Of a DNA stretch of 64,000 nt, positions 1 through 7,903 are shown piece by piece (the stretch's first letter is position 1; every line of letters begins with the position of its first letter). Both the position numbers and the translations under genes were made by a program. Under the pieces are notes generated by a model that did not search any database, had not been told where the DNA came from, and saw only the letters and a program-made list of their open reading frames with translations. The DNA lies in the NCBI GenBank assembly GCA_023409265.1, contig JAEYHZ010000039.1, forward strand, positions 77,360 through 141,359. Reading direction: 5' to 3'. Origin of the DNA: Bacillota bacterium (GTDB taxonomy: Bacteria; Bacillota; Clostridia; Acetivibrionales; DSM-1351).

Positions 1-194
1 GCAGTGAGCTTAAAGCCTTTACCAAACAATATCTCAAGGTGTTCCTGTGACAGGTGTACATGCCTTGCAGATATTCCTACCGGAACAGTATATTCGTTTT
101 TCTCAATTTCTTTTATTTCTCTGATTACCAATTCGGTTATAAAGGCAGCTAATTTTTCTTTATCCATATGCATACAACCATTTTTCACGCCCAT
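1..194 (-). CDS. pduL: PduL-type phosphotransacylase, N-terminal part (cut by window edge)
   Basis: The minus-strand frame from the ATG at 194 reads MGVKNGCMHMDKEK... and then a segment with VPVGISARHVHLS, which is the N-terminal signature of PduL, the BMC phosphotransacylase (acyl-CoA to acyl-phosphate). About 64 residues are visible and the rest lies beyond position 1. The first 30 residues, before the conserved VPVG, are helical and amphipathic (DKEKLAAFITELVIREIKE), as expected for an encapsulation peptide. AGGGGTG precedes the start; an internal ATG at 167 is a weaker alternative. It is the last visible gene of the shell operon and would recycle the CoA used by the aldehyde dehydrogenase. 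Recognition is firm although the gene is incomplete. Confidence 0.85.
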   Translation of the reverse strand, partial: MGVKNGCMHMDKEKLAAFITELVIREIKEIEKNEYTVPVGISARHVHLSQEHLEILFGKGFKLT

Positions 195-285
195 CACCCC
201 TTAGTTTCCCTCCATAGCAATAGAAAAAAGTTTTTCAGGGGTTGTTGCAGAAACACTGGAATTTTGCAGCAGCCCCCTTGAACTA

Positions 286-561
286 TTACTCTGCTGCAGG
301 CAGCAGTATATTTGCAATATCGGAATGCGGTCTAGGTATAACATGAACTGCTACTACCTCTCCCAATCTTGATGCAGCTTCCGCACCACTTTCAGTTGCT
401 GCCTTAACTGCTCCAACATCTCCCTGAACAATAACTGTGACCAATCCCGAACCTATTTTCTCAGTTCCTATTAATTTTACTTCTGCAGCCTTTAGCATAG
501 CGTCTCCTGCTTCGATAGCAGCTACCAATCCTCTTGTTTCAATCATTCCAACAGCTTTCAT
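286..561 (-). CDS. BMC-H shell protein (PduA/CcmK type)
   Basis: A 91-residue single-domain shell protein. It begins MKAVGMIETRGLVAAIEAGDAMLKAA and contains KIGSGLVTVIVQGDVGAVKAA and a VIPRPH segment, the standard hexamer-forming BMC-H pattern; such hexamers tile the shell facets and carry a central pore. It overlaps the upstream shell gene by four bases (ATGA), so translation is probably coupled. It is very similar to the shell protein at 1226-1498, and the two look like recent paralogues. The family call is near certain; pore selectivity cannot be read. Confidence 0.95.
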   Translation of the reverse strand: MKAVGMIETRGLVAAIEAGDAMLKAAEVKLIGTEKIGSGLVTVIVQGDVGAVKAATESGAEAASRLGEVVAVHVIPRPHSDIANILLPAAE

Positions 562-1187
562 TTTTTCTTCCTCCTCGTATTAGGTTTTTGTTGTGCTTCC
601 ACATTTGCAGATATCTGCGTTACTTGTGCTTTTTGGGTAGTTTTGTGCTTTACAGTTATATCTTCCGCTAACGTTCCATTATTCTTCAGTGTTGAGCTAT
701 CCTTCAGTGCTTTGACTGCCTTTGGTACTGTATCTGTCTTTGGTGAGATACCTTTCTTCTGCGTTGTTATACCCTTCTGTACAGTATCCACCTTTGGTGT
801 TGTATTATCTTTTGGTGTTGTATCAGCTTCAGGTGCTGTATCTTCTTTTATTGGTGTATCTACCTTCAGCTGCTTTTGCTCAGGCTGATTTTTTCTTCCC
901 TTGTTAAAAAGCTTCATAATCTGGGGATGAGGGCTTGGTATTGCGACTGCTATTTTAATATTTTTCTTTCCAACCCTGCTTCCCATTTCCAAGGCCGTTT
1001 CAATTGCCGACTGGACAGCCGAAGTTTCCCCGCCTACAATGATGCTTACCAGCCTTCCGCCCAGCAATTTCTCACATCGGATAAGTGTAACCTCCGAGGC
1101 TTTGAGCATTTCATCCAGTACAATAACCGCATTTGTATAGAAACTGATTTCCACAATACCAATAGCATTATATTTAGAATTAATCAT
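558..1187 (-). CDS. BMC-domain shell protein with long Thr/Lys-rich C-terminal tail
   Basis: 209 residues. Residues 1-95 form a BMC domain (NAIGIVEISFYTNAVIVLDEM, LLGGRLVSIIVGGETSAVQSA, VAIPSPHP). Residues 96-209 form a low-complexity tail built from degenerate units such as DTTPKDN, TTPKVDT and SPKTDT, ending in RRKKK. The domain is divergent from its neighbours. The tail is hydrophilic and strongly basic, and would be expected to face the lumen or cytosol as a flexible tether, perhaps binding cargo or nucleic acid; that role is inference. The gene is embedded between other shell genes and overlaps the downstream one by four bases. Tail length is unusual for a BMC-H protein. Confidence 0.88.
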   Translation of the reverse strand: MINSKYNAIGIVEISFYTNAVIVLDEMLKASEVTLIRCEKLLGGRLVSIIVGGETSAVQSAIETALEMGSRVGKKNIKIAVAIPSPHPQIMKLFNKGRKNQPEQKQLKVDTPIKEDTAPEADTTPKDNTTPKVDTVQKGITTQKKGISPKTDTVPKAVKALKDSSTLKNNGTLAEDITVKHKTTQKAQVTQISANVEAQQKPNTRRKKK

Positions 1188-1225
1188 AAGCTTTGTCCTT
1201 TAGATCCTGTTTAGGCTCATAGTGA

Positions 1226-1498
1226 TTACTTTATTGCAGGAAGAATTTTAGCTATATCGTCATGGGGTCTTGGTATTACATGTTCACAAACAAGTTCTCC
1301 CAATCTGGATGCAGCTGCCGCACCTGCTTCTACTGCAGCTTTAACCGCACCTACTTCTCCCTTTACAATAACAGTTACAAGTCCCGAACCAATTTTTTCA
1401 GTCCCTACAATTTCTACACCTGCTGCTTTGAGCATAGCGTCTGCTGCTTCAATAGAGGCAGTTAATCCTCTTGTTTCTATTAATCCGATTGCTGTCAT
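1226..1498 (-). CDS. BMC-H shell protein (PduA/CcmK type)
   Basis: A 90-residue canonical BMC-H protein: MTAIGLIETRGLTASIEAADAMLKAAG, KIGSGLVTVIVKGEVGAVKAA, then CEHVIPRPHDDIAKILP. A GGGAGGGTGAG ribosome binding site precedes the ATG. It is close in sequence to the protein at 286-561, differing mainly at scattered surface positions. It probably forms the bulk of the shell facets. A 205-bp gap holding a large inverted repeat separates it from the preceding shell gene at 1704-2012, which may set shell-protein stoichiometry. Confidence 0.95.
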   Translation of the reverse strand: MTAIGLIETRGLTASIEAADAMLKAAGVEIVGTEKIGSGLVTVIVKGEVGAVKAAVEAGAAAASRLGELVCEHVIPRPHDDIAKILPAIK

Positions 1499-1517
1499 GT
1501 TCTCACCCTCCCGTAGG

Positions 1518-1703
1518 TTTAGGCATGATTAAATAATAACTTCCCCAATTTAAGGCGGCTATTTTCCGCCAATACGACCTTGTCGAAAAGCACTGCTTCG
1601 CAGTACTTCGTTGCAATAAAGCAATTATTGCGCCTTCCTCCGCCTTGTCTTGACGAAAAATATCTCGCCTTAAAAGGTCGTTTTATTATTTAATCTTGCC
1701 TTA
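1518..1703. repeat. Large imperfect inverted repeat between two shell genes
   Basis: The gap is almost entirely one stem-loop. GATTAAATAATAA (1527-1539) pairs with TTATTATTTAATC (1683-1695), TTTAAGGCG (1549-1557) pairs with CGCCTTAAA (1666-1674), and CGACCTTGTCG at 1575-1585 matches TCTTGACGA on the far side with mismatches. The apex has two smaller hairpins: 1589-1607 (AGCACTGC/GCAGTACT) and 1613-1631 (GCAATAA/TTATTGC). It could be a MITE-like relic or an RNA-processing/stability element within the operon. No open frame of note lies inside. Confidence 0.75.
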
Positions 1704-2012
1704 TTAAAATTTTACCTTTGATATTTGACCCAGCTTTTTAGTTCCCTCATACGGATTATCAATTACACTGGTTATAACTTCATTCCTGCTGTTAAACTGT
1801 AGTGCCGCTTCCTTTGCTATTTCAGCCGCAATCCTGACATCTGATACGCTGCCTTCAAATTTAACCTGAACAGTGAGAGGTATATGGGCACTGGTATCCT
1901 TTGGGTTGATTGTATCAATTCCCAATATTTCAATATCAACTGCTTTACAGGCTTTATTCATGGCATATACGGCAACACCATAGCCTGCAACTTCTAAAAA
2001 ACCCATAGCCAT
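1704..2012 (-). CDS. Divergent BMC-domain shell protein
   Basis: 102 residues beginning MAMGFLEVAGYGVAVYAMNKACKAVDIEILGID, followed by a loop (TINPKDTSAHIPLTVQVKF) and SVSDVRIAAEIAKEAA. This keeps the BMC fold order (strand, helix with Ala/Lys, strand, second helix) but lacks the PRPH signature and has a longer central loop, so it may be a specialised hexamer or minor shell component. AGGTGG precedes the ATG. It lies directly after the aldehyde dehydrogenase gene (17-bp gap). Membership in the BMC family is clear; the subtype is not. Confidence 0.88.
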   Translation of the reverse strand: MAMGFLEVAGYGVAVYAMNKACKAVDIEILGIDTINPKDTSAHIPLTVQVKFEGSVSDVRIAAEIAKEAALQFNSRNEVITSVIDNPYEGTKKLGQISKVKF

Positions 2013-2029
2013 ATAAATTTACCACCTCA

Positions 2030-3589
2030 CTATATGATTCTGAAGTTGCCTTCTGCCAAAGCACATCTTCTCTGTCTTGTGAATGAAACCGCATTGGTTA
2101 TTCCTTCTCCTGTAGGCCCGGCAATTGTCATAGTGGTATGACCTTCTCCATCAAACCCCACTCCTGCAAGAGTAGCTGCATTCTTAACAAATATGGTGGC
2201 TTCAATGGCCCGTGCAAATTTTGTAAGGTTGTCCACATTCTTTGAAAACATGGAAGCCGTATGCCTGTTGCCGTGTTCTGCATGCATTGCAAACCCGATG
2301 CCTTCATCCAGATTTTTAAACTTTACAATAGGAAGTACAGGCATCAATTGCTCCAGCATTACAAAAGGATGGTTATAGCCTACCTCGCAAATCAGCAATC
2401 TTACGTCGGATTTGCCCGGTATTCCAATTGCCTCAAGCATTTTTCCTGCATCCTGACCCACCCACTTTTTGCTGACATGGTATTCTCTTCCCCCGGGGCC
2501 TTCATCATATGTGAGCACCAGGTTCATTATCTTATCCAATTGCTCATTGCTAAGGAGATAAGCCCCTTCTTTTATCATTTCATAGACCAGGTCTGTTGCA
2601 ACCGACTCCTGAACGAAGACTTCCTTCTCAGCCAGACAAAGAAGGTTGTTATCAAAGGAGGCCCCCTTGTAGATTTCACTTGCAGCGTGCCTGATGTCGG
2701 CTGTCTCGTCTACAATAACAGGCGGATTACCGGCTCCGGCTCCAATTACTTTTTTACCCGATTTAAGCAGGGCTTTAACCATTGGCATTCCTCCGGTTCC
2801 TACAAGCAGACGTATCTTTTCGCTCTGGCACAGTATATTTACTGTCTCAAGGGTAGGTTCCTTGATCATTGTCAGGAGATTTGCCGGTCCGCCCTCTGTT
2901 TCTATTGCACGGTTTATCATCTGCAGGCAAAATGCACAGCACTTCTTTGCAGACGGGTGTACATTGAAAACAACGGCATTTCCGCCGGCAATCATGGAAA
3001 TAGCATTATTTATTATAGTTTCTGTTGGATTAGTGACCGGTGTGATAGCTCCGATCAAGCCGAATGGGGCATGCTCAACAATTGTTAACCCGTTGTCTCC
3101 CGAAATGGCTGAGGTTTCAAGGCACTCTGTTCCAGGAGTCTTTTCTATTACAAGTAAATGTTTTTGAATTTTATCTTCATAACGTCCCAGATTTGTTTCT
3201 TCCCTGACCATCATAGCAAGCTTTTCAACGTTAGCCCGCGCTGTTTCCCTTATTTTATCAATAAGCCTGTTCCGGTCTTTTAATTTAAATTCGTTTACAT
3301 AAATCTTCTGTGCTTCATAGGCTGCATCTATTGCATCTTCCATTCTGTCAAACACACCATATTCGCCTTTTGCAGCTGCTACAGGTACAAATATATCAGA
3401 TGCAGTTGCAGCTTTTGAAATCACGGCAGTTGAGTTTTCAGAAGGTTTATTCACAGAAAGGTTGTTTTTAGCCGGGTTATAGGTTTTAATCTCAGGTTCT
3501 GGAGTTATATTTTCGTTTGTCAGAACATTATTTAAAACCCTTTGTACGATAAGTTCTATTTCTTTTGCCTGAATATCCACCTTTGTCAC
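2030..3589 (-). CDS. CoA-acylating aldehyde dehydrogenase (PduP/EutE type), BMC-targeted
   Basis: 519 residues. It oxidises a short aldehyde to acyl-CoA with NAD+. The catalytic Cys is Cys318 in FDNNLLCLAEKE, and the CoA-acylating ALDH signature ITPVTNPTETIINNAI lies near 182-197. Residues 4-23 (VDIQAKEIELIVQRVLNNVL) form an amphipathic helix followed by a 45-residue low-complexity linker, the usual arrangement of an N-terminal encapsulation peptide. The start is a GTG inside the stop region of the aldolase gene (GTGA overlap), so expression is coupled. The context suggests the substrate is the aldehyde released by the neighbouring aldolase, such as acetaldehyde or methylthioacetaldehyde. Confidence 0.95.
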   Translation of the reverse strand: MTKVDIQAKEIELIVQRVLNNVLTNENITPEPEIKTYNPAKNNLSVNKPSENSTAVISKAATASDIFVPVAAAKGEYGVFDRMEDAIDAAYEAQKIYVNEFKLKDRNRLIDKIRETARANVEKLAMMVREETNLGRYEDKIQKHLLVIEKTPGTECLETSAISGDNGLTIVEHAPFGLIGAITPVTNPTETIINNAISMIAGGNAVVFNVHPSAKKCCAFCLQMINRAIETEGGPANLLTMIKEPTLETVNILCQSEKIRLLVGTGGMPMVKALLKSGKKVIGAGAGNPPVIVDETADIRHAASEIYKGASFDNNLLCLAEKEVFVQESVATDLVYEMIKEGAYLLSNEQLDKIMNLVLTYDEGPGGREYHVSKKWVGQDAGKMLEAIGIPGKSDVRLLICEVGYNHPFVMLEQLMPVLPIVKFKNLDEGIGFAMHAEHGNRHTASMFSKNVDNLTKFARAIEATIFVKNAATLAGVGFDGEGHTTMTIAGPTGEGITNAVSFTRQRRCALAEGNFRII

Positions 3590-4467
3590 CCCTTTAAGCT
3601 TTCTAGAACCTGTGAAGTAATTCTTTTTACAAGTTCATTCAGCATTTGCTCCCTGGATTGGCTTCGAATTGAAATTTCACACCCTGAATTGGAATCTACA
3701 TAGGTCGGATTTGTGGATTTTACTTTTTCCTGACCGGTGCTTGTTACAACATCCTTTTCATTAGTAGCATTAATTGAGCAGGGAGGAATTCCTCCTGTTT
3801 TAATGCCCAGCTTTTCTCTGATTTCAAGCAATTCGCTGACCTGGCTGCAGCTTAGTTCATTCGCCTTTCCGATTATATTTCCTGTATACATGAGGACTGT
3901 TGCATAATACTCTAAAGACTCAAGACGGTAGTATGCCTCAAATACATCCTTTCCCCAGGACAAAGCTCCGTGGTTTGCAAGTAATACCGCATTGTGCGAT
4001 TTGCAGTATGGAGCTACCGAATCAGGTACATCGGTGCTTCCCGGTGTGGCATAGTGGGCTATAGGCACTGAACCCAGGTTTACAACTGCTTCGGGTAAAA
4101 TGGCCCTGTCCAGGCTAATGCCTGCTATGGCAAAGGATGTTGCAACCGGAGGATGCGCATGTGTTACCGCCATTACATCAGGATTTTCATTGTAAACCCT
4201 AAGATGCATCTTTACTTCTGATGAAGGTTTATATCTGCCTGCCAGTACTTTGCCGTCCATATTTATTTTAACCATCATGTCAGGTGTCATATATCCTTTT
4301 GAAACACCGGTAGGTGTGGTCCAGATTGCATTTGAACCTGTCCTGATGCTGATATTGCCATCGTTTGATGCTACAAAGCCTTTATAAAACATCCTTTTTC
4401 CGATTTCAACTATAGCTTTTTTTGCTTCAAAATCTGAAAGGTATTTGGCTCCGCTATAGACTGCCAT
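3586..4467 (-). CDS. Class II (FucA-like) aldolase with C-terminal encapsulation peptide
   Basis: 293 residues. The aldolase domain (1-220) shows the zinc histidines H103 and H105 (VTHAHPP) and H166 (LANHG), plus E84 in SSEVKMH as the probable catalytic acid. It would split a ketose-1-phosphate into DHAP and an aldehyde. After a 45-residue Ser/Thr/Asn linker, residues 270-293 (SREQMLNELVKRITSQVLES) form an amphipathic helix like BMC encapsulation peptides, so the aldolase is probably cargo. AAAGGAG precedes the ATG. Next to MtnA- and MtnK-like genes the likely substrate is 5-deoxyribulose- or methylthioribulose-1-phosphate rather than fuculose- or rhamnulose-1-phosphate; that is inference. 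Confidence 0.92.
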   Translation of the reverse strand: MAVYSGAKYLSDFEAKKAIVEIGKRMFYKGFVASNDGNISIRTGSNAIWTTPTGVSKGYMTPDMMVKINMDGKVLAGRYKPSSEVKMHLRVYNENPDVMAVTHAHPPVATSFAIAGISLDRAILPEAVVNLGSVPIAHYATPGSTDVPDSVAPYCKSHNAVLLANHGALSWGKDVFEAYYRLESLEYYATVLMYTGNIIGKANELSCSQVSELLEIREKLGIKTGGIPPCSINATNEKDVVTSTGQEKVKSTNPTYVDSNSGCEISIRSQSREQMLNELVKRITSQVLESLKG

Positions 4468-4503
4468 TTCATCATCTCCTTTCTGATTATGTTTTTAAGT
4501 AAT

Positions 4504-5595
4504 CTACTTTTTCTTCTGAGCCGCTGCTTTTTTTGCAAATATCTCTTTAAAGGATTCATTGTATGGCGCCTTTGCAATTCCGTATTCTGTTATTATTGCA
4601 GTAATCAGGTCATTATCTGAAACGTCAAAGGCAGGATTGAATACTTTTACACCCTTTGGAGCCATACGCTCCTTGTACCACATTTCCGTGATCTCTTCAG
4701 CCGGTCTCTCTTCAATATGAATTTCATTTCCGGTAGGGCATTCCATGTCAATTGTGGAAGTCGGAGCACAAACGTAGAATGGTATGCCATAACGTTTTGC
4801 CAGTATGGCCACACCCGAGGTTCCTATCTTATTTGCAGCATCACCGTTTGCAGCTACACGGTCACAGCCAACGAATACAGCCTGAACCCATCCGTTTTTC
4901 ATTACAATTGATGCCATATTGTCACAGATAAGTGTTACATCAACGCCGGAAGAATGAAGCTCATATGCTGTAAGTCTTGCACCCTGGAGAAGCGGTCTGG
5001 TTTCATCGGCAAACACCTTGAAGTTGTAGCCTTTTTCCTGACCCAGATATATTGGTGCTAGTGCTGTTCCGTATTTAGCTGTTGCCAGCTGACCGGCATT
5101 GCAATGTGTCAGGATACCTATCCCTGGTTCAACCAGTGACAATCCATATTCTCCTATTGTTTTACATACCCAGACATCTTCTTCTTTGACGGCAACAGCT
5201 TCATGGTGGAGAAGCTGCTTTATTTCAGCCACTGATTTATCAGAATTATCGGTAACTACTTTTTCCATGCGGTCAAGTGCCCAGAATAGATTTACGGCTG
5301 TAGGTCTTGAAGAAGCAAGATAAGCTTTTGCTTCCATAAACCTGGTGTAGAATTCCTGGTAGTTATCTGCCTCTATTTCCCTGGCTCCCAGATATATTCC
5401 CATAGCGGCTGCCACTCCAATAGCCGGAGCACCTCTTACCTGCAGTAAATAAATTGCATTCCATATTTCTTTTTGGGTTTTGAGGTATAACATATTTGTT
5501 TCATAGGGCAGCCTGGTTTGGTCAATGATTACCAGCTGATTATTCTGGTCATCCAGGCTCACCGTTTCATAAGTCATGATATTTCTTTCTTCCAT
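4504..5595 (-). CDS. mtnA: MtnA-like S-methyl-5-thioribose-1-phosphate isomerase (aldose-1-phosphate isomerase)
   Basis: 363 residues, the full family length. All family signatures are present: RGAPAIG (54-60), ILTHCNAGQLAT with catalytic Cys165, and GCDRVAANGDAANKIGT with catalytic Asp245. It converts methylthioribose-1-phosphate, or its 5-deoxyribose analogue, to the ketose-1-phosphate. The usual next steps of methionine salvage (MtnB dehydratase and later enzymes) are absent from this locus; an aldolase follows instead. That is the layout of the so-called DHAP shunt or 5-deoxyribose disposal. A second in-frame ATG at codon 7 is possible. Confidence 0.93.
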   Translation of the reverse strand: MEERNIMTYETVSLDDQNNQLVIIDQTRLPYETNMLYLKTQKEIWNAIYLLQVRGAPAIGVAAAMGIYLGAREIEADNYQEFYTRFMEAKAYLASSRPTAVNLFWALDRMEKVVTDNSDKSVAEIKQLLHHEAVAVKEEDVWVCKTIGEYGLSLVEPGIGILTHCNAGQLATAKYGTALAPIYLGQEKGYNFKVFADETRPLLQGARLTAYELHSSGVDVTLICDNMASIVMKNGWVQAVFVGCDRVAANGDAANKIGTSGVAILAKRYGIPFYVCAPTSTIDMECPTGNEIHIEERPAEEITEMWYKERMAPKGVKVFNPAFDVSDNDLITAIITEYGIAKAPYNESFKEIFAKKAAAQKKK

Positions 5596-5652
5596 GGTTA
5601 ATAGCCCCTTCCTTTTTGGTTTTCTATAGAGGTGAGTACATCGATTGCCTCG

Positions 5653-6879
5653 TTATTTGACATTTTCAAGAGCTCTTTTAAGTGCACCTACAAAATCCTT
5701 GCCGGTTTTGTAATGCTCACGGTTCATGATAAAATCCTTTCCGGCAAGTATGCATATTTTTTCAGCCCGGGCTCTTTTTTCTTCATGGGAAATAGTTGTT
5801 ATGTCTTTTACATTTGCCAGACCAACTATCCTTCTGATCAGTTCAAGTCCCGATACCGCTGCAGTATCTCTCAAAACAGTACCCAGGTACCATTCCTTGA
5901 AACCTTCTGTCTTTGCCATGTGGTCAGTGACATTTTCATCAAATGCAGCATTGTATTTTTTAATAAATAAATCAATCATGTCTGTGATTGTATCTTCTAT
6001 CCACTTTAAATATGATTGCTTTTCATCTTCGCATTCTATTTCTGAATTTGCATTATTCCATGCGAACAGCAGATTTGCCACTATGTTTCCAATGTCATAA
6101 CCCATGGGACCATAGAATGCAAATTCGGGATCAATTACTTTTGTGGATGCTTCGGTAATGAATATGGAGCCTGTATGCAAATCTCCATGTATCAAAGACT
6201 GGGCATGATTCATAAATTCAAATTTGCATTTGGCAACCTCAACATGAAGCCTTTTGTCCTCATAAAGTTCTGCCTGTACAAAATCCCTAACAGGTGCAAA
6301 AACATTGTTTCTTTTGCCCAGATCATTATAAGGTTCGGTATATACAAGATCTTCACTTATTTCACAAAGCTCCGGGTTGATATATCTCTGTACACTAAGT
6401 TTTTTTGCTTTGTGTTCGGTACAAATATCTGTTGTAAGCAATAAGGTATTAACAAGAAAAGTAGAAATATGATCTGCAAACAGCGGGAATTTCTTATGTT
6501 TTATAAGCGCCGTTCTCATAATTGTGTGATCCGATAAATCCTGCATGGAGCAGCAGCACATAATATCATCATATTTGTAAACCTCGGGCACAAACCCGGG
6601 GGCCAGTTCTCCCTGTTTAATAAGAACCTCCGCTTCAATTCTTGCTCTATCGGTTGAAAGCTTTATTTCATCCGAAATTCTGGCCTCGTGACCGGCCTGT
6701 TTTACAATGACTGATTTTCCTGAAGCCTCTTCCCATACCTTATAAACATAGTTTAGATTGCCGTCTCCTATTTCCTTTGCTTCAAGTACCGCATCGGAAT
6801 TAAAGATACTGAGCTTTTCCTTAACGTATTCCTTTATATCTTCGGTATTCATTAAAAAATATTTATCAAACTTTGACAT
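5653..6879 (-). CDS. mtnK: MtnK-like 5-methylthioribose / 5-deoxyribose kinase
   Basis: 408 residues with the APH/choline-kinase fold of methylthioribose kinases: catalytic loop HGDLHTGSIF at 231-240 and metal-binding DPEFAFYGP at 250-258. These two motifs are diagnostic of MtnK. It phosphorylates the C1 hydroxyl of the free sugar with ATP. GGGGGG precedes the ATG. It sits between the ribose-type permease and the isomerase, so the imported sugar would be its substrate. MtnK- and 5-deoxyribose-kinase-type specificities cannot be separated by reading. Confidence 0.92.
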   Translation of the reverse strand: MSKFDKYFLMNTEDIKEYVKEKLSIFNSDAVLEAKEIGDGNLNYVYKVWEEASGKSVIVKQAGHEARISDEIKLSTDRARIEAEVLIKQGELAPGFVPEVYKYDDIMCCCSMQDLSDHTIMRTALIKHKKFPLFADHISTFLVNTLLLTTDICTEHKAKKLSVQRYINPELCEISEDLVYTEPYNDLGKRNNVFAPVRDFVQAELYEDKRLHVEVAKCKFEFMNHAQSLIHGDLHTGSIFITEASTKVIDPEFAFYGPMGYDIGNIVANLLFAWNNANSEIECEDEKQSYLKWIEDTITDMIDLFIKKYNAAFDENVTDHMAKTEGFKEWYLGTVLRDTAAVSGLELIRRIVGLANVKDITTISHEEKRARAEKICILAGKDFIMNREHYKTGKDFVGALKRALENVK

Positions 6880-6908
6880 ATGGTTTCCCCCCTGTAATCA
6901 ATTGTCCT

Positions 6909-7901
6909 TTATTTTTTCGACCTGAAGTATGTGCTGGCAAGTGCAAGAATCAGAACCGCACCTTTTACAATATCGAGAGAATAGTAAGGGACTGAAAGCA
7001 TAACAAGACCGTTTTCAAGAATACCTACCAGCAACGCTCCCACAAGTGTTCCGATTGCATTCGGTTTTCCTGTACCGGCAACTGAAAAGCCGATATACGC
7101 TGCTGCAACCGCCGGCATAAGATAACCCGCACCTGCATTAATCTGAGCTGATCCAACTCTGGATGCCAGCATTATTCCGCCAAAGGTTGCAAAAAAAGTT
7201 GACATAAAGTATGCAAGAGTACGGTACTTGTTAACTGCTATACCTGAAAGTCTTGCAGCTTCCAAATTTCCTCCCACAGTGTACATATATCTTCCGTGCT
7301 TTGTATAAGTCAGGAATATGTGAACAAGAACTACAATTACCAACATGATGATTATTATCCATGGAGCCTGTCCAATCAGTTTGAAAAATGCCGGCACCTT
7401 TCCTGTTGTAGGAGTACCGTCAAGCCTTGCCATATTTTCTGAAACCGAGCCTCCGCCCGCATATGTCATTGCCACACCCTGGAATACAAACATGGTTGCC
7501 AGTGTCACAAGCATATCAGGTACTTTAACCTTTACTATAAAAAATGCGTTGATGGCTGCTATTGACAAAGCGATCAATATTGTTGCAACAATGGATAAGC
7601 CTGTAGACATTCCATGCCATATAAACATTGTCATAATCAATGCATCCGCAAAGGTTGCAGTTGAACCTACCGACAGGTCAAAACCGTTTACTGTAAGAGA
7701 TATGGTTACACCGATAGCTATGACGGTAACAATAGAAATGCTGCGCAAAATAGTAATCATATTGCTCATTTTAAGAAATGTGTCGGGCATAATTGCAGAA
7801 AAGAAAATAAATAAGAATATAATAGTTATTACCGTTCCCCATTTAGTTAAAAAGTCAACCGGAGAGAACTTGTTTTTTGACTTGGTTAAGTTGAGTTCCA
7901 T
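6909..7901 (-). CDS. Ribose-type (RbsC-like) sugar ABC transporter permease
   Basis: About 330 residues with roughly eight to ten hydrophobic segments and the RbsC-family cytoplasmic stretch GRYMYTVGGNLEAARLSGIAVNKYR, which contacts the ATPase. I place the start at the ATG at 7901, which has GGAGG nine bases upstream; a TTG two codons earlier overlaps the ATPase stop. It is part of the importer feeding the BMC pathway. Confidence 0.93.
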   Translation of the reverse strand: MELNLTKSKNKFSPVDFLTKWGTVITIIFLFIFFSAIMPDTFLKMSNMITILRSISIVTVIAIGVTISLTVNGFDLSVGSTATFADALIMTMFIWHGMSTGLSIVATILIALSIAAINAFFIVKVKVPDMLVTLATMFVFQGVAMTYAGGGSVSENMARLDGTPTTGKVPAFFKLIGQAPWIIIIMLVIVVLVHIFLTYTKHGRYMYTVGGNLEAARLSGIAVNKYRTLAYFMSTFFATFGGIMLASRVGSAQINAGAGYLMPAVAAAYIGFSVAGTGKPNAIGTLVGALLVGILENGLVMLSVPYYSLDIVKGAVLILALASTYFRSKK

Positions 7902-7903
7902 AA

